Assembly: GCA_964557005.1 (NCBI GenBank)
Contig: CAZKYI010000009.1
Span: 29,472-93,471 of the forward strand
Source: JBECKS01 sp964557005
GTDB taxonomy: Bacteria; Pseudomonadota; Gammaproteobacteria; Pseudomonadales; JBECKS01
DNA: 64,000 bases
Reading direction: 5' to 3'
A program made the translations under genes and the position numbers. Below, one piece after another: positions 41,066 through 49,823 of this stretch. Position 1 is the stretch's first letter, and each line of letters opens with the position of its first letter. The notes beneath the pieces were generated by a model. That model saw nothing but the letters and a program-made list of their open reading frames with translations. It did not search any database and had not been told where the DNA came from.

Positions 41066-41677
41066 ATGATTGCGCGGTTAAGTGGAAAATTACTTGCAAA
41101 ACATGCACCCGAATTGTTGCTTGATGTAAACGGCGTTGGTTATGAAGTCAGCGCACCAATGACCACATTTTATAAATTGCCTGCTGAAGGTGAGCCGCTC
41201 AGTTTATATACCCATTTGGTGGTGAGAGAAGATGCACACCAGCTCTATGGTTTTTTTGATGAACTTGATCGCGCTCTGTTTCGCTTGTTGATTAAAACCA
41301 ACGGTGTTGGCCCCAAACTGGCTTTGGCTATTTTATCGGGTATGGAAGCAGCTACTTTTGTGCATTGCATTCATTCAGGTGATAGCAGCGCTTTGGTGAA
41401 AGTACCAGGTGTTGGAAAAAAAACAGCTGAGCGTTTGATGATTGAAATGCGTGATCGCATCAAACAGTGGCAGGGTATTTCCAGTAGTGGTGCAGGAGAT
41501 GACAATGCGTCATTTGCTGGTTTTGCCACTCAGTCTTCTGCGCGTGCCGATGCAGAAAGTGCATTACTCGCTTTGGGTTATAAAGCGGGTGAAGCTGCAA
41601 AAGCTATTGCCCAAATTAAAGATAACGATTTAAGCAGTGAAGAGATGATTCGTCTGGCCTTGCAAAATATGCGCTAA
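41066..41677 (+). CDS. ruvA: Holliday junction helicase subunit RuvA
   Basis: Tetrameric junction-binding protein that loads RuvB. 203 residues. Domain I begins IARLSGKLLAKHAPELLLDVNGVGYEV; the helix-hairpin-helix motifs are TNGVGPKLALAILSGM and VPGVGKKTAERLMIEM; the flexible linker (around SSSGAGDDNA) leads to the RuvB-binding domain III. The ATG at 41066 has AGAGGA upstream; an earlier in-frame ATG overlapping ruvC is rejected. ruvB follows. Confidence 0.96.
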   Translation: MIARLSGKLLAKHAPELLLDVNGVGYEVSAPMTTFYKLPAEGEPLSLYTHLVVREDAHQLYGFFDELDRALFRLLIKTNGVGPKLALAILSGMEAATFVHCIHSGDSSALVKVPGVGKKTAERLMIEMRDRIKQWQGISSSGAGDDNASFAGFATQSSARADAESALLALGYKAGEAAKAIAQIKDNDLSSEEMIRLALQNMR

Positions 41678-41774
41678 CAAGTGCTCAATATTGTTTTTGA
41701 GGCCGATAGAATACTGGGCAAATATCCAGTATATTGAGCAGCAGAAAATTTCTCTTTCAGGTTTATTTTCCTTC

Positions 41775-42836
41775 ATGATTGAACAGGATCGCATCAGCTC
41801 CGCTGCTTCTCATGCCAATGAAGAAGTTCTCGACCGCGCCATTCGCCCCACCACGCTCGCTGACTATACTGGACAGGAAAAAGTGCGTGAGCAAATGGAA
41901 ATTTTTATCGGCGCTGCCAAAAAACGTGGAGAAGCATTAGATCACTGCCTGATTTTTGGCCCGCCAGGTTTGGGTAAAACAACGCTGTCTCACATCATTG
42001 CGCAGGAAATGGGTAGCCAGTTGAAATCCACCTCAGGCCCCGTGCTTGAAAAGGCGGGTGATCTCGCTGCCATGCTTACCAATCTTGAAGCAGGTGATGT
42101 GCTGTTTGTTGATGAAATTCATCGTTTAAGCCCTGTGATTGAGGAAATTCTTTATCCTGCGATGGAAGACTATCAGCTGGATATTATGATTGGTGAAGGG
42201 CCTGCTGCACGTTCAATCAAGCTGGAATTACCGCCGTTTACGCTGGTGGGCGCAACCACCCGTGCAGGGCTTTTAACTTCACCGCTTAGAGATCGCTTTG
42301 GCATTGTGCAACGGCTGGAATTTTATTCAGTGACGGAGCTTTCAAAAATTGTGATGCGCTCAGCCAATATTCTGGGGGTGAACATGCACGTAGAAGGTGC
42401 AAAGGAAATCGCCATGCGTTCCAGAGGAACACCGCGAATTGCCAATCGGCTGCTTCGCCGTGTTAGGGATTATGCAGATGTCAAAGCCGATGGTAATGTG
42501 GATTATCAGATTGCTTCAGCCGCTCTGGATATGCTGGAAGTGGATTCACATGGCTTTGATGCAATGGATCGGCGCATTTTGTTGTCTTTGATAGAAAAGT
42601 TTGACGGTGGCCCTGTTGGTGTTGAAAGTCTGGCTGCTTCGATTAGTGAAGATGCAGGCACCATAGAAGATGTGGTGGAGCCTTATCTGATTCAGCAGGG
42701 TTTTATCATGCGCACGCCTCGTGGGCGCATGGCGACTAAAAATGCCTATTTACATTTTGGCTTGAATGTCCCTGTCTCTCTAACGGCTAAGAATCAAAAT
42801 CATGCACAACTTGATTTTGATGAACTGGAAAAATAA
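41775..42836 (+). CDS. ruvB: Holliday junction branch-migration ATPase RuvB
   Basis: AAA+ motor of the RuvABC complex, 353 residues. Walker A is GPPGLGKTTLSH, Walker B LFVDEIHRLSP, sensor 1 GATTRAGLL, and the arginine finger lies in SPLRDRFG. The C-terminal winged helix begins near GVESLAASISEDAGTIED. I used the ATG at 41775; an upstream in-frame ATG at 41691 gives an extra 28 residues without family similarity. The stop abuts the ybgC ATG. Confidence 0.96.
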   Translation: MIEQDRISSAASHANEEVLDRAIRPTTLADYTGQEKVREQMEIFIGAAKKRGEALDHCLIFGPPGLGKTTLSHIIAQEMGSQLKSTSGPVLEKAGDLAAMLTNLEAGDVLFVDEIHRLSPVIEEILYPAMEDYQLDIMIGEGPAARSIKLELPPFTLVGATTRAGLLTSPLRDRFGIVQRLEFYSVTELSKIVMRSANILGVNMHVEGAKEIAMRSRGTPRIANRLLRRVRDYADVKADGNVDYQIASAALDMLEVDSHGFDAMDRRILLSLIEKFDGGPVGVESLAASISEDAGTIEDVVEPYLIQQGFIMRTPRGRMATKNAYLHFGLNVPVSLTAKNQNHAQLDFDELEK

Positions 42837-43253
42837 ATGGCAGATTCTGAATTTTATTTTCCGATTCGTGTCTATGTGGAAGACACCGATGCTGGTGGTA
42901 TTGTTTATTACGTGAACTATCTCAAGTTTATGGAAAGAGCGCGTACCGAATTTATGCGTTCATTGGGTTTTGAACAAAAGCTGGGTGCCAACAGCGAAAT
43001 GCAATTCGTGGTGCATTCCGCCAATGTGAAATACTTGGCACCTGCACGCATGGACATGTTACTGAATGTGAGTGTTAAGGTATTGCGAGTGGCAAAAACC
43101 TATTTTTTGCTTGAGCAAAAAGTATGGTGTGAACATCATGCAAAACTTTTTTGTGAAGCTGAAGTCAAAGTGGCTTGCGTCAGCAGCGAGCATTTTAAAG
43201 TACAGGCAATACCGGATTTTTTATATCAGGCATTGAATCATCATCTTGGTTAA
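42837..43253 (+). CDS. ybgC: Tol-Pal associated acyl-CoA thioesterase YbgC
   Basis: Hotdog-fold thioesterase that cleaves short acyl-CoAs. 138 residues. Catalytic Asp in VYVEDTDAGGIVYYVNYLKF; RARTEFMRSLGF follows in the main helix. Its ATG follows the ruvB stop without a gap, so it starts the Tol-Pal operon behind ruvB. The cellular target is still debated. Confidence 0.93.
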   Translation: MADSEFYFPIRVYVEDTDAGGIVYYVNYLKFMERARTEFMRSLGFEQKLGANSEMQFVVHSANVKYLAPARMDMLLNVSVKVLRVAKTYFLLEQKVWCEHHAKLFCEAEVKVACVSSEHFKVQAIPDFLYQALNHHLG

Positions 43254-43266
43254 ATAGGAGAAAATC

Positions 43267-43953
43267 GTGACAGAAGGTTTATCAATTTGGTCTCTGATTG
43301 TTGAAGCAAGTTTTATTGTTCAGTTGGTGATGTTTATCTTGTTCGCCGCCTCTGTAACGTCCTGGGTGATGATAGCCAATCGTTTTCTGGTGCTCAAAGA
43401 AGCCAAAACCCTGGGGCTAAATTTTGAAGACAGATTCTGGTCGGGCATTGATTTGGGTGATTTGTATCAAAAAAGTGCGAATAAAAGTGAGCGTGCAAGT
43501 TGTCAGCAAATGGTATTTGTTGCAGGTTTTGGAGAATTTTTGCGTTTGCGTCAGGACAGCAGCCTTTCAGCCGCAACCACCATGGATGCAGTACAAAGAG
43601 CGATGCGTGTTGCCTTCTCGCGTGAACAAGAGCGTTTGGAAAAACATTTATCCTTTTTGGCAACGGTAGGGTCTACCAGTCCTTATATTGGTTTGTTTGG
43701 CACGGTGATTGGAATTATGAATTCATTCCGTTCGCTTGCAGCGCAATCACAGGCTACCTTGTCGCTGGTTGCGCCAGGTATCGCTGAAGCGCTGGTGGCA
43801 ACCGCCATCGGCTTGTTTGCAGCAATTCCGGCAGTAATTGCCTATAACCGTTTTGCCACTTCATCAGATTCAATTCTGAAAAATGCTGCAAGTTTTGCCG
43901 ATGAATTCACCAGTATTTTGCAAAGAGAAGTGCATAAAGAGAAAAAGGCATAA
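43267..43953 (+). CDS. tolQ: Tol-Pal system proton channel subunit TolQ
   Basis: Inner-membrane motor protein (MotA/ExbB/TolQ family), 228 residues with three transmembrane helices (near residues 15-40, about 140-160, and 170-195). TSPYIGLFGTVIGIMNSF is the diagnostic family sequence. GTG start at 43267. It couples proton flow to TolA movement with TolR. Confidence 0.95.
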   Translation: MTEGLSIWSLIVEASFIVQLVMFILFAASVTSWVMIANRFLVLKEAKTLGLNFEDRFWSGIDLGDLYQKSANKSERASCQQMVFVAGFGEFLRLRQDSSLSAATTMDAVQRAMRVAFSREQERLEKHLSFLATVGSTSPYIGLFGTVIGIMNSFRSLAAQSQATLSLVAPGIAEALVATAIGLFAAIPAVIAYNRFATSSDSILKNAASFADEFTSILQREVHKEKKA

Positions 43954-43981
43954 ATAGTCTTGAGTTAAAGAGGAAAGCAGC

Positions 43982-44413
43982 ATGGAAAAGTTTGAAATGT
44001 ATCAGCCTGGCAGAAAGCTGGTTGCTGAAATGAATGTCGTCCCTTATATCGATGTTATGTTGGTGTTGCTGGTTATTTTTATGATTACCGCGCCTTTGAT
44101 TACCCAAGGCATCAATGTGGAATTGCCTGCTGCCAATTCTGATCCGGTGGATTTACACAAACTCGAACCCATTGTGGTAACTGTGAAAAAGGACGGCAAG
44201 TATTATATGGATATAGGCGATTATGCGGATAAAGCTGCCAGCATTCAGCAGGTTGAAGAAGCCATTGCAAAAATCATGCGCAACAAACCTGAAACGCCGG
44301 TTTTGGTGAGTGGTGACAAGCATGTTCAATACGCAGCGGTGATTGATTTAATGGCAGCCTTGCAGAAATCGGGTGTGATTAACCTTGCCCTGCTAACTGA
44401 ACCACCCAAATAA
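43982..44413 (+). CDS. tolR: Tol-Pal system motor subunit TolR
   Basis: ExbD/TolR-type motor stator partner, 143 residues. A single N-terminal transmembrane helix carries the functional Asp in VVPYIDVMLVLLVIFMITAP; the periplasmic domain follows with VLVSGDKHVQYAAVIDLMA. A ribosome site GAGGAAA precedes its ATG. Between tolQ and tolA as usual. Confidence 0.95.
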   Translation: MEKFEMYQPGRKLVAEMNVVPYIDVMLVLLVIFMITAPLITQGINVELPAANSDPVDLHKLEPIVVTVKKDGKYYMDIGDYADKAASIQQVEEAIAKIMRNKPETPVLVSGDKHVQYAAVIDLMAALQKSGVINLALLTEPPK

Positions 44414-44423
44414 CGGAAGTGCT

Positions 44424-45329
44424 GTGTTTAAAAACTTCACGCAGTGGTTGCGCACTCGTTTAAGTGACAGTGACGATTTAAGCGTTCCAGTCTTATTTTC
44501 ACTCGTCATACATGTGGTGTTGTTACTTGCATTCAGTATTTCTGAGTGGGTGCATAAAGAGCGTGTATTGGTCAAGCCGCAAGAATTGCAATACATCAAA
44601 ACTGTGGTCGTGAATAAGCAGGATAAAATTGCACCGAAAGATCAGGAAGCTGCCAAAAAAGTGGAAGATGATCGTATCAAGGAAATACGTAGAAAACAGG
44701 CGGAACAACAAAAACTTGAAGAGCAAAAACGCATCGCTTCAAAAAAAGCGCAGGAAGAAGCCGATAAAAAATCCAGAGAAGCCGAGCAAAAACGTATCGA
44801 AGAATTAAAGAAGAAAGAACTGGAAAGACAAAAGGCTGAACAGGAAGCCAAAAAGCTTGCGCAACAAAAAGCCGAAGAAGAACGTAAACGTCAGGAAACC
44901 CTGATGAAACAAAAACAGGAACGTGAACAGCAACTTCAACACATGCGTGAAGCGCGTGAACAGCAGGAAGCTTTGCAAAAACGCCGTGAACAACTCGAAC
45001 AACAACGTCAAGCTGCCTTGGCACAACAAGATGCACCGGTTTTAAATGAGCATGAAGGATTGATTCAGCACAAAATCAGTCAAAACTGGTCTCGCCCTTT
45101 AAGTGCGCGTAATGGTATGCAAGTGTTGTTACAGATTCACTTGATACCTGGTGGTGAAGTCGATAACGTCAAGATTATTAAAAGTAGTGGAGATGAACCT
45201 TTTGATGATTCGGCTGTGCAAGCCGTTTGGAAAGCATCACCCTTACCCGTACCTGCTGATGCAGGTGTGTTTACCCGAAATTATCGGGTATTTAACTTGT
45301 TATTTGCACCGGAGGATTTGTGGCAATGA
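44424..45329 (+). CDS. tolA: Tol-Pal system protein TolA
   Basis: Spans from the inner membrane to the outer membrane region and links TolQR to Pal. 301 residues. N-terminal helix (VLFSLVIHVVLLLAFSISEW), a long Lys/Glu/Gln/Ala-rich coiled coil (about residues 75-205), and the C-terminal globular domain (TonB-like; QVLLQIHLIPGGEVDNVKII). GTG start at 44424. It is shorter than E. coli TolA (421), mainly in the coiled coil. The TGA stop overlaps tolB by ATGA. Confidence 0.94.
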   Translation: MFKNFTQWLRTRLSDSDDLSVPVLFSLVIHVVLLLAFSISEWVHKERVLVKPQELQYIKTVVVNKQDKIAPKDQEAAKKVEDDRIKEIRRKQAEQQKLEEQKRIASKKAQEEADKKSREAEQKRIEELKKKELERQKAEQEAKKLAQQKAEEERKRQETLMKQKQEREQQLQHMREAREQQEALQKRREQLEQQRQAALAQQDAPVLNEHEGLIQHKISQNWSRPLSARNGMQVLLQIHLIPGGEVDNVKIIKSSGDEPFDDSAVQAVWKASPLPVPADAGVFTRNYRVFNLLFAPEDLWQ

Positions 45330-46633
45330 AATTAAAAATAATCAGTATGCTTATATTTTTATTCTGTTCTTTTTCGTTACAGGCACAAGTATTGACGATT
45401 GTGATTAACAAAGGCGCAGATAATCCTGTGAAAGTTGCGGTTGTTCCATTTCAATGGAATTCGTTTAAAAAAGAACCGATGGATGTTGCAGATGTGGTTG
45501 GAGAAAATCTCAAGTTGAGCGGTTTGTTCAGCTTGCTCGATCGCAAGGATATGATTTCCTACCCTTATGTGAATGAAGATGTGTTACCGAATGACTGGAA
45601 GCGTCTTGGTGCGCAATATCTGGTATTCGGGCGTATCCATATTGCTCAGGGTAGAGCGACAGGTTTTGAAGTGGAATACCAGCTTTATGATGTCGCAGGG
45701 CAAAAATTTCTGTTTACGGGCGATGGAGAAAAAACCACGGGTGATTATCTTGATAGCATCGCCAACAGGGTTAGTGATCGCGTGTATGAGCGTTTGACGG
45801 GTGTTAAAGGCTTTTTTTCTACCAAGCTGCTTTACGTGACCAGTTCACCCACACACGATGGCAAAACGGTTTATCGCTTGCAGCAAGCAGATGCCAACGG
45901 CAGAAATGTCAAGACTATTTTGACTTCTGATGATCCCATCATGTCACCCTCCTGGTCACCCAATGGGCGGGAGCTGGCCTATGTTTCTTTCCAGAATGGG
46001 CGCTCGAATGTCTATATTCAGGACAGGCGTTCAGGTGAACAAACGCTGGTAAGTGACTATCCGGGTATTAACAGTGCGCCTGACTGGTCGCCTGATGGAA
46101 GCAAATTGGCTTTGGTGCTGTCAAAAGATGGAAATCCGGAAATCTATATTCTTCATATCAAAACCAGACAATTACAAAGAATGACCCATGATTTTAGTAT
46201 TGATACCGAACCGCGCTGGTCGCCTGATGGCAAGTCGTTGATTTTTACTTCCAATCGGGGCGGTAGCCCGCAAATTTATCGTATGAATTTGCACGACAGG
46301 CAGGTAAGCCGTTTGACCTTTGAAGGGAGATACAATGCGAGAGGACAATTAACCCCTGATGGTGAACATCTTGTTTTTGTGCATCAGTCAGAAAACAAAG
46401 AGTTTCATATTGCTGCCATGCATCTTAAAAGCAGAGTGATGCGAAGTTTAACCAAAACCGAACTGGATGAGTCACCCAGCATTGCACCTAATGGGAGCAT
46501 GATTGTTTACGCCACTCAATCCAAAGGTAAAAGCATGCTGCGTATGGTGACGATTGATGGCAATGTTGAAATGGAAGTACCGAGTGCCCTGGGTCAGTTG
46601 AGAGAACCTTCCTGGTCTCCCTTCTTTAATTGA
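45326..46633 (+). CDS. tolB: Tol-Pal system periplasmic protein TolB
   Basis: Periplasmic beta-propeller that binds Pal. A signal peptide (LIFLFCSFSLQAQV) leads to the amino-terminal domain (VVPFQWNSFKK) and six-bladed propeller, with repeated SPDG units (SPNGRELAYVSF; SPDGSKLALVL; SPDGKSLIFTSNRGG). 435 residues. I prefer the ATG at 45326, which overlaps the tolA stop as ATGA; a GTG two codons upstream is possible. Confidence 0.95.
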   Translation: MKLKIISMLIFLFCSFSLQAQVLTIVINKGADNPVKVAVVPFQWNSFKKEPMDVADVVGENLKLSGLFSLLDRKDMISYPYVNEDVLPNDWKRLGAQYLVFGRIHIAQGRATGFEVEYQLYDVAGQKFLFTGDGEKTTGDYLDSIANRVSDRVYERLTGVKGFFSTKLLYVTSSPTHDGKTVYRLQQADANGRNVKTILTSDDPIMSPSWSPNGRELAYVSFQNGRSNVYIQDRRSGEQTLVSDYPGINSAPDWSPDGSKLALVLSKDGNPEIYILHIKTRQLQRMTHDFSIDTEPRWSPDGKSLIFTSNRGGSPQIYRMNLHDRQVSRLTFEGRYNARGQLTPDGEHLVFVHQSENKEFHIAAMHLKSRVMRSLTKTELDESPSIAPNGSMIVYATQSKGKSMLRMVTIDGNVEMEVPSALGQLREPSWSPFFN

Positions 46634-46729
46634 AAAAGTGGTTAAGGTATTGCTCAGAAAATTCTGGTAGCATGCGCAGTCGGAAACAGTCATTAACCGC
46701 CGTAATATCGGCATTACAGGAGAAAAAAT

Positions 46730-47302
46730 ATGAAATTATCAAGAGAATCTACAATCACAAAACTTGTCGCGATCGCATTAATCCTCACGATTTCTGCTTG
46801 TGCGAGCAAAAAAAAATCGGAAGATGATGAAGCTTCTGATGCTAAAAGTTCTACGCGTTCTTCAGTAAGCACGACAGGAACAGATGAAGGCGGTGTAAAT
46901 ACGGTTACAGGTAGAGACAACGCGGCTGCTTCAATCAGTGAAGCTGAACAAATAAAACTGGTGAAGCAAACGGAATTCTTTTTTGGTTATGACAGCTTTC
47001 GTGTGAGTTCAGCAGATGAGAGAGCGGTATTGGCACACGGAAAATTTCTGGCCAAAACCCCTGCTGCCAGAGTAAGAGTTGAAGGCCATACTGATGAGCG
47101 AGGTACTCGTGAATATAATCTGGCATTGGGTGAGCGTCGCGCCAACTCTGTTCAAAAATTACTGATCAGTGCAGGTGCCAAGTCCAACCAGATTGAAGTT
47201 GTTACTTTTGGTGAAGAGCGCCCCAGAGCCTCTGGTTCAACTGAAGCGGCTTATTCACAAAATCGTCGAGTGGATATTCAATACACAGTGGGTCGTCCAT
47301 AA
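46730..47302 (+). CDS. pal: peptidoglycan-associated lipoprotein Pal
   Basis: Outer-membrane lipoprotein anchored to peptidoglycan. 190 residues. The lipobox is ISAC, with lipidated Cys near residue 24. An acidic and Ser-rich linker follows. The OmpA-like peptidoglycan-binding domain includes RVRVEGHTDERGTREYNLALGE and RRVDIQYTV. The ATG has a CAGGAG site. It ends the tolQRAB-pal unit before a terminator. Confidence 0.96.
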   Translation: MKLSRESTITKLVAIALILTISACASKKKSEDDEASDAKSSTRSSVSTTGTDEGGVNTVTGRDNAAASISEAEQIKLVKQTEFFFGYDSFRVSSADERAVLAHGKFLAKTPAARVRVEGHTDERGTREYNLALGERRANSVQKLLISAGAKSNQIEVVTFGEERPRASGSTEAAYSQNRRVDIQYTVGRP

Positions 47303-47333
47303 CTGGCATTTTTGGATAAACATTTTTAAAATT

Positions 47334-47361
47334 AAAGGCAGGTTTGACCTGCCTTTTTTTT
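47334..47361 (+). terminator. rho-independent terminator after pal
   Basis: AAAGGCAGGT pairs with ACCTGCCTTT around a 3-base loop (47344-47346) and is followed by a long T run. It partly separates cpoB from pal, though cpoB starts only 20 bases after it. Confidence 0.88.
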
Positions 47362-47380
47362 GCCTGACACCAGAGAAACC

Positions 47381-48163
47381 ATGCTGAAATTACTTCACAC
47401 ATTTAAACACGCCCCACAATTCAAGCTGATTGCCCTGGGAATTATTTTGATTGCTCCTGTAGTGGAATCTGCTCCCTTGCTTAAACGCGGCTCACAAGAA
47501 AATCAACAACAGCAAGATACAGAACTTTCTGTGCTTAAGGCTGCGAATGAATCCAATGCCTTGATGATGTATGACCTTTCGCAACAAATCGAACATCTTA
47601 AAATGGAAATGCAGGGTTTACGTGGTGTGATTGAAGAACAGAATTTCCAAATTGAGCAGCTGAAAAAATTTGAACGCGAGCGCTATAGTGATATTGATCA
47701 GCGCATTCAAGCCTTGCAGGGGCAATCTGCTGGTCGCGCCCCAGCACAAGTGAGTGCCGCAGCAACGGCAGTGGGTGATTTGAATGCCGAGGAAGAAAAA
47801 ACCTATAACAGCGCCAAGCTCAGGCTCGACAAGAAAGAGTTTAATGCAGCCATTGCAGAATTTACTTTGTATCTCGAATTTTTTCCTAATGGAAAATATG
47901 TTGCGCAGACCCATTATTGGTTGGGCGAGTTATATCGCAGCCTTGAAATTCCTGAGAATGATTCTGCCAAAAAACACTATCGTGAAGTGGTAGACAAATT
48001 TCCCAAGCATGAAAAAGTAGCTGGAAGTTTGTATAAGCTTGGCATCATCGCCAAGGAAGAAAATAAAAAGAATGAAGCGCGACAATATTTTGAACGGTTA
48101 ATGAGAGAATTTCCTCAAAGCTCTACGGCAGCACTGGCCAAGAATCATTTAAATAGTCTGTAA
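47381..48163 (+). CDS. cpoB: cell division coordinator CpoB (YbgF)
   Basis: Periplasmic TPR protein that ties Tol-Pal activity to PBP1B-driven septal peptidoglycan synthesis. 260 residues. A signal segment (LIALGIILIAPVVESAP) precedes a trimeric coiled coil (about residues 45-110; DLSQQIEHLKMEMQGLRGV) and TPR repeats (TYNSAKLRLDKKEFNAAIAE; THYWLGELYRSL; SLYKLGIIAKEENKKNEARQ). The ATG at 47381 comes after the pal terminator; an ATG at 47360 lies inside the terminator T run and is rejected. Confidence 0.92.
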   Translation: MLKLLHTFKHAPQFKLIALGIILIAPVVESAPLLKRGSQENQQQQDTELSVLKAANESNALMMYDLSQQIEHLKMEMQGLRGVIEEQNFQIEQLKKFERERYSDIDQRIQALQGQSAGRAPAQVSAAATAVGDLNAEEEKTYNSAKLRLDKKEFNAAIAEFTLYLEFFPNGKYVAQTHYWLGELYRSLEIPENDSAKKHYREVVDKFPKHEKVAGSLYKLGIIAKEENKKNEARQYFERLMREFPQSSTAALAKNHLNSL

Positions 48164-48169
48164 CTCTCT

Positions 48170-48814
48170 ATGAGTAGCTTACGTATTACTGAAATTTTTT
48201 ATTCGCTTCAGGGAGAAGGAAAATTTTCAGGTTTGCCAACGGTTTTTGTACGCCTGACAGGTTGCCCGCTGCGATGCAGCTACTGTGATACAGCCTATGC
48301 TTTTCAAGGTGGCAGTGTGCTGATGCTTGACCAGATTATGGAACAAGTGAAGCATTTTCCTGCGCATTATGTGTGTGTGACGGGCGGAGAGCCTCTGGCG
48401 CAAAGAGCCTGCCATACACTATTAAGTGCGTTGTGCGATGCTGGTTATTCCGTGTCACTTGAAACCAGTGGTGCGTTGGATATTTCAGAAGTTGATGAGC
48501 GTGTGTGTGTGGTGATGGATTTGAAAACACCAAGCTCGCAGGAAATTTCAAAAAATCGTTACGAAAATATTTCATTGCTCAAACAAAAAGATCAAATCAA
48601 ATTTGTGATTGCCAATCGTGATGATTATGAGTGGAGCAAACAACAACTGATTAAATTTCAACTTGCAGATGTCGCAGGCGAAGTATTGTTTTCCCCCAGT
48701 TTTGGTGAAATCGATTTGCAAGTGCTCAGCAGCTGGATTCTCGAAGATGCGTTAAAAGTGCGTTTTCAATTACAAATGCACAAGATTATCTGGAATGATC
48801 AACCTGGACACTGA
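48170..48814 (+). CDS. queE: 7-carboxy-7-deazaguanine synthase
   Basis: Radical-SAM enzyme of queuosine (preQ0) biosynthesis. 214 residues. The cluster-binding motif is C-x3-C-x2-C in GCPLRCSYCDTAYAF; SLQGEGKFSGLPTVFVRL comes before it, and VCVTGGEPLAQ follows. It is one base before the queC start region and completes the pair. Confidence 0.95.
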   Translation: MSSLRITEIFYSLQGEGKFSGLPTVFVRLTGCPLRCSYCDTAYAFQGGSVLMLDQIMEQVKHFPAHYVCVTGGEPLAQRACHTLLSALCDAGYSVSLETSGALDISEVDERVCVVMDLKTPSSQEISKNRYENISLLKQKDQIKFVIANRDDYEWSKQQLIKFQLADVAGEVLFSPSFGEIDLQVLSSWILEDALKVRFQLQMHKIIWNDQPGH

Positions 48815-48815
48815 T

Positions 48816-49490
48816 ATGCGTGTGAAACCTGCCGTCGTTTTATTATCTGGTGGACTGGATTCAGCGACCTGTTTGGTAATTGCCAGACACGCAGGGTATG
48901 AAGTTCATGCCATCAGTTTTGATTATGGTCAACGGCATCGGGTTGAATTGAAAGCTGCACAGGTGCTCGCAGCACAATACGCCCACAGCCATCAGATTTT
49001 CAAAATAGATTTGGGCCTGGTAGGTGGTTCAGCATTAACCGATACCACGATTGCTGTGCCGCATTATGGCAGTGGTGAAGGTATTCCTGTGACCTACGTA
49101 CCTGCAAGAAATACGGTTTTTCTTTCCTACGCACTGGCTGTAGCGGAAGTGAAACATGCACAAGCTATTTTTATCGGAGTGAACGCAGTGGATTATTCAG
49201 GCTATCCGGATTGTCGCCCTGAATTTATTCGTGCTTATGAGACAATGGCCAATCTTGCCACCAAGGCAGGTGTTGAGGGAAAACACCTCACGATTCATAC
49301 CCCTTTGATTCACATGAGCAAGGCAGAAATTATTGAGCAAGGCACACGTTTGGGATTGGATTACAGTCAAACGGTTTCCTGTTATCAAGCTTTACCTGAT
49401 GGTAAAGCCTGTGGCAGTTGCGATAGCTGTGAGCTTAGAAAACGCGGATTTTTGCAAGCAGGTTTGGCTGATCCAACCACTTATGCCTGA
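48816..49490 (+). CDS. queC: 7-cyano-7-deazaguanine synthase
   Basis: Makes preQ0 from 7-carboxy-7-deazaguanine using ATP and ammonia. 224 residues from the ATG at 48816, one base after the queE stop; an ATG at 48795 would overlap queE by 20 bases. The PP-loop is VVLLSGGLDSATCLV; SFDYGQRHRVELKAA and NAVDYSGYPDCRPEF follow. The zinc-binding cysteines are in SCYQALPDGKACGSCDSC. Confidence 0.95.
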   Translation: MRVKPAVVLLSGGLDSATCLVIARHAGYEVHAISFDYGQRHRVELKAAQVLAAQYAHSHQIFKIDLGLVGGSALTDTTIAVPHYGSGEGIPVTYVPARNTVFLSYALAVAEVKHAQAIFIGVNAVDYSGYPDCRPEFIRAYETMANLATKAGVEGKHLTIHTPLIHMSKAEIIEQGTRLGLDYSQTVSCYQALPDGKACGSCDSCELRKRGFLQAGLADPTTYA

Positions 49491-49564
49491 TGATTTTTCT
49501 CGCCCAAACTCAGGCAATACTTGTTATTTCGCGCTAAATCAGTATTATTCCCGCTTCTTTTTTG

Positions 49565-49640
49565 GGGTCGTTAGCTCAGTCGGTAGAGCAGTTGGCTTTT
49601 AACCAATTGGTCGCTGGTTCGAATCCAGCACGACCCACCA
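49565..49640 (+). tRNA. tRNA-Lys (anticodon TTT), probable integration site
   Basis: Acceptor GGGTCGT/ACGACCC, encoded CCA, anticodon TTT at 49598-49600. Its 3' end faces the integrase gene 184 bases downstream, the geometry expected when an element integrates into a tRNA 3' end. I searched by eye for a second copy of the 3' end (attR) and found none before the window end. Confidence 0.96.
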
Positions 49641-49762
49641 TCTTTCAATCCAGTCAAATCCAAAATAATCCAAGAATCATCAAAAGTTCCTGATTTTAAA
49701 GGGATTTTTTCTTTCCTGTCGTCCAACATAGTCTAATGTGTTTCAATCAAATCCAATACTAG

Positions 49763-49814
49763 TTGGGGGTATTCTTGGGGGTATTTATTGTGTATAAAAT
49801 ATCGATACCCCCAA
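49763..49814 (+). repeat. TTGGGGGTAT direct and inverted repeats upstream of integrase
   Basis: TTGGGGGTATT occurs at 49763-49773 and again at 49775-49785, and its inverted form ATACCCCCAA at 49805-49814, where it touches the AAGGAG ribosome site. The arrangement fits integrase or excisionase arm-type or autorepression sites. I recall similar G-rich motifs upstream of P4-type integrases; this is family memory, not proof. Confidence 0.6.
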
Positions 49815-49823
49815 GGAGTAAAT

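Noticed and set aside
47360..47380. Start of cpoB at the ATG at 47360
   Set aside because: This ATG lies in the T run of the pal terminator. The ATG at 47381 leads directly into the signal segment.
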